From NCBI GenBank assembly GCA_048262655.1, contig JBLXEY010000001.1:1-64000 (forward strand): DNA of 64,000 nucleotides, in the 5' to 3' direction. Below the pieces are notes generated by a model. That model worked only from the letters and a program-made list of their open reading frames with translations. It searched no databases and had not been told where the DNA came from. The stretch is from JABMNT01 sp048262655 (GTDB taxonomy: Bacteria; Pseudomonadota; Alphaproteobacteria; Rhodospirillales; Casp-alpha2). Below, in pieces: positions 56,838 to 64,000 of the stretch. A program made the translations under genes and the position numbers. How positions within the stretch are numbered: position 1 is the first letter of the stretch; each line of letters opens with the position of its first letter.

Positions 56838-58136
56838 TTACAAGCTATACCCGCGCTCGCCATGACCAGACAAATCAAGCCCTTCTGTAATTTGATCTTC
56901 TGTAACACGCAGGCCACACACAGCCTTTGTTACCAGCAGAATGAGCCAACTAAAGAGAGCCGTCCAAGCTACTGTCGCAACAACGCCGACGACCTGAACA
57001 CCAAATTGACTGCCCATGGATACGCCGTCTGCAAGGCCACCACCGCCCAGTGACGTCGCGGCAAAAACCGCGGCTAATAATGTCCCAATGATACCCCCGA
57101 CGCCATGAACTGCAAAGACATCCAGAGAATCATCAATCTTGAACGCGTTTTTGACCAAATTAACCGCGAAATAACAAACAACGCCACCAGCGAGGCCCAG
57201 ACACAGACCACCGAGAGGGCCGACAAAGCCTGAGGCAGGTGTAATCGTCGCCAAACCGGCAACCATACCCGTTACAACACCTACAAGGCTCGGTTTGCCA
57301 AATTTAAACCATTCAATCGCGACCCATACCAAAGAGGCCGTTGCTGCGGAAATATGGGTCACGGTCATTGCCATGCCAGCACTGCCATCTGCAGCGAGCG
57401 CTGATCCGGCATTAAAACCAAACCAGCCAACCCAGAGCATAGCTGCACCGATCATCGTCATGCCTGGATTGTGTGGTGGCCGTAAATGGGTTGGGAAACC
57501 CGTCCGGTTACCAAGCATTTTGACAGCTACAATAGCGGCTGTCCCCGCGGTCGCGTGGACGACCAAACCGCCTGCGAAATCCATGACACCCATCTCGGCC
57601 AACCAGCCGCCGCCCCAGACCCAATGGCATACGGGCGCGTAGACAAAAATCATCCAAAGCCCTGTAAACATTAGCACTGCAGAAAATTTAATACGCTCCA
57701 CATAGGCACCCACAATAAGTGCCGGCGTAATGATCGCGAACGTCATTTGAAACATAAAGAAGACGCTCTCGGGAATGTCGCCACTTAGCGTATCCCACCC
57801 AACACCTGATAACATGACCTTACCCAAGCCACCAATGATCGCGTTGCCTTCATCAAACGCAAGGCTGTAAACACCAAACAACCAAAGCAATGACGCCAAA
57901 CAGGCAATCGCAAAGCAATGCATCATTACCGAAAGGACGTTTTTCGCCTGCACCAACCCGGCGTAAAACAGAGCCAGACCGGGCAATGTCATAAATAAAA
58001 CCAAAGCCGTCGAGGTTAATATCCAAGCCGTATTTGCTCCATCAATTGTCGCATCAGCAGCTTCCGCTGAACCTGTAGCGCCAACAATTAAACTCGCTAA
58101 TACGATGGATAAATGTCGCAACGATAATGCTCCCAC
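56838..58136 (-). CDS. amtB: Ammonium transporter AmtB
   Basis: 432 residues from a GTG with GGAGG 7 bases upstream. Inner-membrane ammonium channel, regulated by the PII protein encoded just after it. An N-terminal signal peptide (VLASLIVGATGSAEA) precedes eleven membrane segments. LPGLALFYAGLVQAKN, VHATAGTAAIVA and FAVHGVGGIIG carry the conserved pore and His positions. Order is amtB then glnK, the reverse of the common glnK-amtB arrangement. Confidence 0.95.
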   Translation of the reverse strand: MGALSLRHLSIVLASLIVGATGSAEAADATIDGANTAWILTSTALVLFMTLPGLALFYAGLVQAKNVLSVMMHCFAIACLASLLWLFGVYSLAFDEGNAIIGGLGKVMLSGVGWDTLSGDIPESVFFMFQMTFAIITPALIVGAYVERIKFSAVLMFTGLWMIFVYAPVCHWVWGGGWLAEMGVMDFAGGLVVHATAGTAAIVAVKMLGNRTGFPTHLRPPHNPGMTMIGAAMLWVGWFGFNAGSALAADGSAGMAMTVTHISAATASLVWVAIEWFKFGKPSLVGVVTGMVAGLATITPASGFVGPLGGLCLGLAGGVVCYFAVNLVKNAFKIDDSLDVFAVHGVGGIIGTLLAAVFAATSLGGGGLADGVSMGSQFGVQVVGVVATVAWTALFSWLILLVTKAVCGLRVTEDQITEGLDLSGHGERGYSL

Positions 58137-58244
58137 AGTACTTCCTCCCTACTGTCAGATATATTCGAGCCTCTTATAAAGAATAGCTCACACCTGTAAT
58201 TTAAAGTTGCATTGTTTTTAATCTGTAGTTTTGTATTTGCCCAC

Positions 58245-58271
58245 AAAAAATGCACATAAATAGCATTTTTT
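58245..58271 (-). terminator. AT-rich inverted repeat, possible terminator
   Basis: A perfect 9-bp inverted repeat (58245-58253 with 58263-58271, 9-base loop) ending in a T-run on the minus strand, overlapping the stop of the glycosyltransferase gene at its upstream edge. It would separate that gene from amtB. It is AT-rich, so a weak terminator at best. Confidence 0.4.
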
Positions 58272-59037
58272 ATTTGTTTAGCCGTGAACCTCTGGTTTTT
58301 AGCAGAACCTCGCTGGCGGTTTTCACCATCTCTGCATCGATTGTGACACCGTCTACTGGTTTGCCAATCAGTGACGCGCACAAGTTCAAGGCCTGAACGG
58401 GGCCAGATGACATTTCCCCTAACAAATCTATGGCGTCATCTCCGCCTTCTGCCAATTCGCGAATAATCAACGGACTGGCCATTCCAACACCGTCCAAAAG
58501 TTGAAACCCGATAATATTGTGAAGCGCTGTCAGTAATTTCGTTCCGACGATCTGTGGCGGGACACCTGCGCTTGAGCGGCCTAAAATTGACAGGCAGCTA
58601 TCGATGTAAAAATCAAGAAACGAGGAATCGTGGCAAAAACAGGCAAAGGCGTTATGAACATTTTTGTATGTTTTCAGTTTTCCATCAGCCGATTTCTGCA
58701 CCCATATCTCACGGCCGAACGCGCATCCACTTTTTATATGAACAAAAAAACGCTCAGGATCAAAAACAAGCATATCAGCATCGAGCCAAATGACCCGCTC
58801 ATAACCGGCATCCAAAAGCTCCCGCGCCAGGTATAAGCGGCCTAGGTCTGTTGAAATTTGCAGGTATTTTCCTGCCTTTCTGCGATACCAATCTGGGACC
58901 CGATCAAAGATTTCGTCCCCATAAAATCGATAGTCGTAGCCTGATGCTTGGCTCCACGCCTCTGCGGATGCCATCGCCGATGCGAGCCAGTCATGGACTT
59001 GATGGGTTCTGTAGGATTGATAGACAATCGTTTTCAC
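58270..59037 (-). CDS. Putative glycosyltransferase with DXD motif
   Basis: 255 residues from a GTG with AGGGGG 6 bases upstream; a GTG five codons earlier overlaps that ribosome-binding site. The N-terminal half is Rossmann-like (KTIVYQSYRTHQVHDWLASAM) and has VIWLDADMLVFDPERFF, the DXD nucleotide-sugar/metal motif, near residue 90. The C-terminal half is helical. It is similar in layout to GT-A family transferases (family 8-like). The acceptor is unknown. Follows the ankyrin gene and a TPR/O-GlcNAc-transferase-like gene on the same strand. Confidence 0.7.
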   Translation of the reverse strand: MKTIVYQSYRTHQVHDWLASAMASAEAWSQASGYDYRFYGDEIFDRVPDWYRRKAGKYLQISTDLGRLYLARELLDAGYERVIWLDADMLVFDPERFFVHIKSGCAFGREIWVQKSADGKLKTYKNVHNAFACFCHDSSFLDFYIDSCLSILGRSSAGVPPQIVGTKLLTALHNIIGFQLLDGVGMASPLIIRELAEGGDDAIDLLGEMSSGPVQALNLCASLIGKPVDGVTIDAEMVKTASEVLLKTRGSRLNK

Positions 59038-59072
59038 GCAGCACCCCCTCACACGTTATTAAATCAAACCGC

Positions 59073-61172
59073 CTATTTCGGAATTTCCGTATTCGATGGC
59101 AGGCGTTTTACATTTCCTTTTCGGACCTGCAACAGCAACAGGTCCGCCGCAGACAAAAGCCGAAAAACGGACTTATCGCCTTGGCGGTACATGCGAATTA
59201 CCCCATTATCCTTATCAGGTGGCGAAGACCATCTCAGGTCATCAATTTTCCGGATTTCCATAACAATTTCAGGACTTTCGTTTTGGGCCGTTGCGATCCA
59301 TTGAAATGCCGGGTTGCGGCGCTTTGGTTCTGCCAGGAACGCGGTCATGATCTCGGGAACAGCGGTCGGCTCCCCATACAACGAGATCAAATGATTTTTA
59401 ATGATATCAAATGACCGCGTCGGGAAGGTGCCATGATACTGCACCGCATTCCCATCCAGATAATGTACGATCGTTGTCCCACCACCGATAAAGAAAGATG
59501 GCGTTCCAAATGCAGGCTGGACTTCCGCTGGCCAGCTTAGAACCTGCAGGCAAAAATGACTTCGCCATGCTGGTTTTACGACACAATCTTCCCGAGCCAC
59601 TCCTGCTTGCTCGATAGACAAATTGATTAACCCACGATCGCCAAAAAGAAGAGAGTCTTCTGGTAACTTGGCACGCGCTTTTAACTGCGGATTTGGCGCA
59701 GAAACTTTTTCTGTCTGTTTTTTCTGCAGTCGCACAACAGGGCTTCGAGAAGCAGAATTTGGCACCCCGTTAGGTTCATCAAAATCAGATGCCGTGGGGG
59801 GATCCGGTGCGTAAGGGTTTTTGGCACCCACCAAATCGGTCACTTTATATTTAAGTGGTTCTGGGGCCAAGGTCAGCGGTTTTGGCGCGTTCAGTTGCCC
59901 ATCCAAACCGATATCCGGTTCGACTTTTATGGCCTCATTAACGCCAACATCCTCAGTTTTCTTTTTATCAGGCAATATTCGAAGGATAAAATCCGTTAAC
60001 TCCGTGAACGGGTTAAAGGACGGACTTTTCTCTATTTTTGGTTCAAGCGTCGGGTTCACAGCGCCCGGTTTTTCTGCTCCCTGAATTTCCGGCTCACGGC
60101 TCACCGGCCCCGGTGTTGGGGCTTGCTCTGGCTCTTCGAGCGCATTTGCGGATGGTGTTATGTCGATAACTGTCGAGGGGGGCTCCGGAGCGTTCGGATC
60201 AAACGTTTCAAGTTCATCGATTGAGCTGGAAACCCGTTGAGGATCTGGTTCAGGGGCTACATCTGCAGAAAAAAGGTTCTCGATCTTTTCGAAAAGGTTC
60301 CATTGTGATGTTGTGTCATCTGGACCTACAATTTGATCAGCACTTGGTGTTTCTGCTGTCGATGACTGTGAAGCCATATCTGAATCTGAGGAAGCATCGC
60401 CAACTTCGAGTGTCGCGTTCGTCTTATCATCGATGATTTGTTGAACCGGCTCTGCCGGAGACTTTGATGCGGCCTCTGGTGTTTTCAGCGGAACAGGAAT
60501 GGGATGAATATCCGGATCGGGGTTTGTTGCCCGCTTGGAATCAGGTTCTGTTAGTGATTTGGGTTCGGGTGCCGCATTCGCTCCAGATATAATATCGCCC
60601 GTTCGTTCTTCTGGCGAGGACGATACACTTTTCCCTGTGTTCTCAAGCTTTTTTATGTCGGCTTCAAGCACCTCTGGCAAAACGACGATAGGTTCAGGTT
60701 TTTCATCCCGGAGTTCCATCACCTCGGCTCTTTGTGGGGCCCTGTCAGATGCGGAGCTCTCTGCCTGAGCTTTCTTTTCAGTCCCCGCCTCTGTCACCAG
60801 CGTTTGCCCGCCCAGTGGCACGACCGTGACCGAAGTTAGTGGCGCCGACCCCATGTTTTGGCGTGGCGCTTGCGTTTCCCCCGTCGTCTCTGCGTCCTCA
60901 ACCTGCTCCTGAGCCGCCAACAAATAGTGGGCAATATCAAAGTACCCCTTGTCGACAGCAATATCGACCGCGGAAAGACCATCATCATCAACGACGGCGG
61001 GGTCCGCACCTTCGCCGATGGCTTTTTGAACAGCGTTAAGGTCGTTGCGCCAAACCGCATCTAAAAGATGTCTCGAAGACTCGCTCAACGGCGCTGCCCA
61101 AAGGGCATGGCTAAGGGTTAAGCTAACCAAGCCAGCCATTATAGGGAATATAACGGCTTTATATCGTCGCAT
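59073..61172 (-). CDS. Secreted ankyrin-repeat protein with long Pro/Glu-rich linker
   Basis: 699 residues. N-terminal signal peptide (MRRYKAVIFPIMAGLVSLTL, cleavage near ALWA). One or two ankyrin repeats at about 35-90 (NDLNAVQKAIGEGADP, DDDGLSAVDIAVDKGYFDIAHYLL). Residues about 100-490 are low-complexity Glu/Pro/Ser/Thr. A folded C-terminal domain of about 160 residues (GLINLSIEQAGVAREDCVVKP onward) contains Cys and Trp and has no recognised family. Probably periplasmic or surface-linked. Gap of 35 bp to the glycosyltransferase gene. Confidence 0.75.
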   Translation of the reverse strand: MRRYKAVIFPIMAGLVSLTLSHALWAAPLSESSRHLLDAVWRNDLNAVQKAIGEGADPAVVDDDGLSAVDIAVDKGYFDIAHYLLAAQEQVEDAETTGETQAPRQNMGSAPLTSVTVVPLGGQTLVTEAGTEKKAQAESSASDRAPQRAEVMELRDEKPEPIVVLPEVLEADIKKLENTGKSVSSSPEERTGDIISGANAAPEPKSLTEPDSKRATNPDPDIHPIPVPLKTPEAASKSPAEPVQQIIDDKTNATLEVGDASSDSDMASQSSTAETPSADQIVGPDDTTSQWNLFEKIENLFSADVAPEPDPQRVSSSIDELETFDPNAPEPPSTVIDITPSANALEEPEQAPTPGPVSREPEIQGAEKPGAVNPTLEPKIEKSPSFNPFTELTDFILRILPDKKKTEDVGVNEAIKVEPDIGLDGQLNAPKPLTLAPEPLKYKVTDLVGAKNPYAPDPPTASDFDEPNGVPNSASRSPVVRLQKKQTEKVSAPNPQLKARAKLPEDSLLFGDRGLINLSIEQAGVAREDCVVKPAWRSHFCLQVLSWPAEVQPAFGTPSFFIGGGTTIVHYLDGNAVQYHGTFPTRSFDIIKNHLISLYGEPTAVPEIMTAFLAEPKRRNPAFQWIATAQNESPEIVMEIRKIDDLRWSSPPDKDNGVIRMYRQGDKSVFRLLSAADLLLLQVRKGNVKRLPSNTEIPK

Positions 61173-61213
61173 GTTCTTGATCCTTAAAACGTGCCATACC
61201 CTTTTAAAGTAAC

Positions 61214-61239
61214 AAGCCTGACAGGCTTAGGCAAAGCCT
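61214..61239. repeat. Pair of short inverted repeats between the TPR and ankyrin genes
   Basis: AAGCCTG-A-CAGGCTT followed at once by AGGC-AAA-GCCT. On the minus strand this lies after the TPR gene stop and before the ankyrin gene start, and is followed by a T-rich stretch. Could be a weak terminator or an operator. Confidence 0.35.
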
Positions 61240-61353
61240 CCCTGTCTGTCATTTATCGCTATACGAACCAGCCAATTAAGTGACACAAATACAGTTATGC
61301 TGCGCCATTAACGATAAATGGATCATTCGCTTTAATATGCCCAATCAAATTAA

Positions 61354-63789
61354 TCAGGTCACACGCCAGGTTTCATAGGCCCCCTCAAAAAACGTTTCCA
61401 TTTCATGCACGACGGCTATTTCTTCGAACAGTTTGGCACGATTGTTTCCAATCTTTTCTGTCATCTCGCGCCGATAGTCCGGATCAGTTGCAAGGCGTTT
61501 AGCCTGCTCGAGATATTCATCCTCTGATGTTGCTATGAGATCGTCCATCTTCATCTGCCGGTAATAGCCAGCTGTCACACGTCCACGCATAAACTTGCCG
61601 GGCCATGTGACTACGGGTGTGCCCATGGCAAAGGCTTCCAGGGTCGAATTCCCTCCAGAAAACATCGGGATATCAATGATGACATCGCTGATGGACAACA
61701 GGCCAAGATATTTGGGTTCTGACATAAAGGGTACAAACACGACCTGTTCGAAGTTCTCACCCAGCGTCTCTTGCAAGCGCTCAGACAACAGCTCTCGCCA
61801 TGGTTCAGGGGATGGGTCCGCAATCAGCACAAGCCGTCCATTCTGATCGTTTCGCAACATCTTACGCAAAGTTGAGTCGAAATCAGGATGAAACTTGAAC
61901 AACGTTTGTGGGCAAACATACAGATTGACATTCTCAGGCAACCCGAAATCACGGCGGCTTATTGCCTCATGGGGTCGCAAAGGCAACTGATAAACCGTCG
62001 GCATATGGTTCAATAAAACCAAGGTTTCGCTATAATGATCGTCGGCGTTCTCTGGCTCCATCAGATTTGAAGAAACAAAATAATCGAGGTTGGGAACACC
62101 GGTCGTGTCAGGGTGCCCCCAAGTGACGGCCTGCACCGGGGCCAAGCGGGCAAAGGAAAGAAAATAAGTGTAGGGTTCCAGACCAATATCCAGATAAAAT
62201 AAAACATCAAAATGTTGCTCGGAAATAGCTCGGCGATCAGCCATTAACTGACCGGCTAAATTCATGACGGAAGCTGCGGTCTCATCAATTTGCGCCGCAA
62301 AGGCATCATCACCACCCGGTGCCCGGACGATAACCACTTCAAAGCGATCGCTTGAGAAACCTTTGATAATGCCCGCATTTAATTTCCCAATTGTATGCGA
62401 TCTTAAATGCGCTGAGACAAAGCCAATTTTCAGCCGAGCTTTGCGAGATATTGGTTTCTGAAGACAATGATCGGCAACAAATCCAAGGTCGGGGCAGAGA
62501 CTTAAATAGAAACTGGAAATGCGCTGCGCCATCTCCCGATTACTGATCTCATCGTAGGACATACGAAAATTCGTCATCCCAATATCCACGTAGGGATCGG
62601 CAAGGCTTAGCGAACGCCCGTCCATTTCCGCAATCGTGCGGCTCATCCGATCGCGATACTTTAAAAAGTCATCCCTTGACTGCGCGATCACAGGAAGCAG
62701 CAATGCAGAGCGAACGCCCCACCCTGCCCTCTCTGGCTCAAGGAGAAGCGCTTTATCCATGCCTAAAATCGCATCTTCGATCTTTCCTTGCCGGCTCTTG
62801 ACAGACGCCATCTGGACCCAGGCATTCCCGGCCTCTAGGTCAATCTCCAACGCGGCCTGAAACGTCGCGACAGCCTCATCAGGACGCCCCAGATCTGAAA
62901 GCACAATTCCCATGTTGCAAAGAAAATCAGCAGACTTCGGGTCGAGGGCGACCGCTTTTTCAAAGCAATTGAGCGCTTTTGGATAATGTCTTAAGATCCG
63001 CCACGTGTTCCCCATATTGTTATGAGCAATGGCATGGGCAGGGGCCAGACTAACCGCGTTCTCAAACCAGCGGATGGCTTCTGATGCCCGCCCTATTTCT
63101 GACAACGCCAATCCTTTACAATTCAACGCCTCAACATCTCCGGGATCGCATGACAAGGCTTTGTCAGACCACAATACAGCTTGCTCATAAGCACCCTGCA
63201 TGTTGAAGAGCTGTGCATATTCAGCATAGATTCTTCCGGCACTGTTCGGCTCGATCGTAATCGCCCTGTCATAGGCTTTTATTGCCGCATCATAATCGCC
63301 AAGATCACGGTACGTATTGCCGATATTTATCAGGGCCTGTAGATAATCCGGTCGGATCGCGAGGGCTTCTTTATAAGCAACCAACGCCCCTTTTGGATCT
63401 CCTAATCCTTGAAATGTCCCGGCAAGATTATAATGAGCCTCCGCAAGTTTGGGGTTCAGTTCGATTGCCTTTTGGTAACTCAGCACCGCATCGCGCAGGC
63501 GGCCCAGATTTTTTAAGGCATTCCCCAAATTATTGTAGGCTTCCGTAAACTCCGGCCGAACCTTGATTGCGTTGGCAATGCGTTCGATGGCCAGATCATT
63601 ACGCCCGGTCTGCATTGCCACAACACCCGCTAAATGAAGGGCGTCAGGATGACGTGCTTCCACCGCCAAAATTTGTCCATAAAGGTTTTCGGCTTCTGCC
63701 AGCCTTCCCGCTTGGTGATGCTCGACAGCCAGATGAAGAGCGTCAGACACAGGCATCTGGCGATGAGCGGGTTTATCAGACAACGGCAA
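61354..63789 (-). CDS. TPR protein with O-GlcNAc-transferase/SPINDLY-like C-terminal domain
   Basis: 811 residues from a TTG with AGGAAGG ahead of it; a GTG start at 63819 is possible but has no ribosome-binding site. The N-terminal 370 residues are about ten TPR repeats of the form AYNNLGNALKNLGRLRDAVLSYQKAIELNP. The C-terminal part (LKIGFVSAHLRSHTIGKL; VQAVTWGHPDTTGVPNLDYFVSS; FPSLSDV-like sites) is the GT41/SPINDLY-type transferase. Bacterial members often glycosylate flagellins or surface proteins. Target here unknown. Confidence 0.88.
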   Translation of the reverse strand: MPLSDKPAHRQMPVSDALHLAVEHHQAGRLAEAENLYGQILAVEARHPDALHLAGVVAMQTGRNDLAIERIANAIKVRPEFTEAYNNLGNALKNLGRLRDAVLSYQKAIELNPKLAEAHYNLAGTFQGLGDPKGALVAYKEALAIRPDYLQALINIGNTYRDLGDYDAAIKAYDRAITIEPNSAGRIYAEYAQLFNMQGAYEQAVLWSDKALSCDPGDVEALNCKGLALSEIGRASEAIRWFENAVSLAPAHAIAHNNMGNTWRILRHYPKALNCFEKAVALDPKSADFLCNMGIVLSDLGRPDEAVATFQAALEIDLEAGNAWVQMASVKSRQGKIEDAILGMDKALLLEPERAGWGVRSALLLPVIAQSRDDFLKYRDRMSRTIAEMDGRSLSLADPYVDIGMTNFRMSYDEISNREMAQRISSFYLSLCPDLGFVADHCLQKPISRKARLKIGFVSAHLRSHTIGKLNAGIIKGFSSDRFEVVIVRAPGGDDAFAAQIDETAASVMNLAGQLMADRRAISEQHFDVLFYLDIGLEPYTYFLSFARLAPVQAVTWGHPDTTGVPNLDYFVSSNLMEPENADDHYSETLVLLNHMPTVYQLPLRPHEAISRRDFGLPENVNLYVCPQTLFKFHPDFDSTLRKMLRNDQNGRLVLIADPSPEPWRELLSERLQETLGENFEQVVFVPFMSEPKYLGLLSISDVIIDIPMFSGGNSTLEAFAMGTPVVTWPGKFMRGRVTAGYYRQMKMDDLIATSEDEYLEQAKRLATDPDYRREMTEKIGNNRAKLFEEIAVVHEMETFFEGAYETWRVT

Positions 63790-63914
63790 AATCTTCCTTC
63801 CTGATGCATAAAGTTCCACCCTAAGACAACTTCGTCAACAAACCGTATAGACCCGCACCACACAACATTGGCGCTCAGCAAGGCACATATGCACAAAATG
63901 ATCTTTGCACAGAA

Positions 63915-63932
63915 TTGGCATCAAAATTGCTG
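63915..63932 (+). promoter_or_regulatory. Sigma-54 promoter
   Basis: TTGGCATCAAAATTGCTG has the GG and GC dinucleotides exactly ten bases apart and matches the consensus TGGCA-N6-TTGCT closely. The transcription start would be near 63943, about 30 bp ahead of the ATG at 63972. FlbD, the sigma-54 activator encoded at 2510, is a plausible driver. Confidence 0.8.
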
Positions 63933-63971
63933 ATGATAGCTTACTAACAACGAAATAGAGGTCTTGTAGAT

Positions 63972-64000
63972 ATGACAAATGCCGCATTAGCAGAAAAAAA
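63972..64000 (+). CDS. Start of a gene running off the window (unidentified)
   Basis: ATG followed by MTNAALAEKK, ending with the window. A GAGG stretch about 11 bases upstream and the sigma-54 promoter before it support a real start. The product cannot be identified from ten residues. Promoter type and the neighbouring glycosyltransferase-like gene hint at a flagellar or surface protein, but this is inference. Confidence 0.5.

Overview
The window comes from a motile alphaproteobacterium. CtrA and its phosphotransferase ChpT are both present, and that pair is a hallmark of Alphaproteobacteria. FlhF and FlhG occur with a FlbD-type sigma-54 activator, which points to polar flagella and best fits a Rhodospirillales-like lineage. 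The very large, Asp-rich secreted adhesin suggests a marine or brackish habitat. The genus cannot be named from the sequence alone.

Layout. 1-9.95 kb (+): the late part of a flagellar operon, fliG (end only), fliH, fliN, a PomA-type stator gene, flbD, flhA, flhF, flhG, a FliK-like protein and a small protein that looks like a catalytically dead QueF-type T-fold. 9.97-11.8 kb (-): fliJ and fliI. 12-19.1 kb: ctrA (+), then a chemotaxis block (-) of chpT, a large hybrid cheA, cheY, cheB and cheR. 19.4-30.7 kb: a molybdenum/tungsten formate dehydrogenase region, with a fused NuoE/NuoF-like subunit, the catalytic subunit, mobA, fdhD, a TupBC-type oxyanion transporter without its binding protein, a lipoprotein esterase and moaA. 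30.7-37.9 kb: PilZ, NAD kinase, an AbrB-type membrane protein, pyrD, a DUF952 protein, a divergent PLP fold-I protein, and a carboxynorspermidine-decarboxylase-like gene facing away from it.

37.96-54.8 kb (-) is one giant gene interrupted by a 10-N assembly gap. It encodes at least 5,600 residues: an acidic N-terminus without a signal peptide, roughly 40 cadherin/VCBS-like repeats, two inserted beta-rich domains, a laminin-G-like domain and C-terminal RTX nonapeptides. This is the plan of a type I secreted adhesin. The apparent frame break at the gap is an artefact. Reading across it predicts that at least about 227 nt are missing.

55-64 kb: a 2-oxoglutarate/Fe(II) oxygenase divergent from the adhesin, an O-methyltransferase, amtB-glnK, a DXD glycosyltransferase-like protein, a secreted ankyrin protein, a TPR/O-GlcNAc-transferase-like protein, and, at the right edge, a very good sigma-54 promoter in front of a gene cut off after ten codons.

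Together the genes describe motility (flagellum assembly, placement and chemotaxis, under the CtrA/ChpT cell-cycle relay), surface attachment (giant adhesin, PilZ, glycosyltransferases), formate oxidation with its cofactor supply, and nitrogen sensing. No RNA genes, insertion sequences, phage genes or CRISPR arrays were found, and no gene-free stretch exceeds about 300 bases. The intergenic stretches of 120-255 bp hold only the sites listed.
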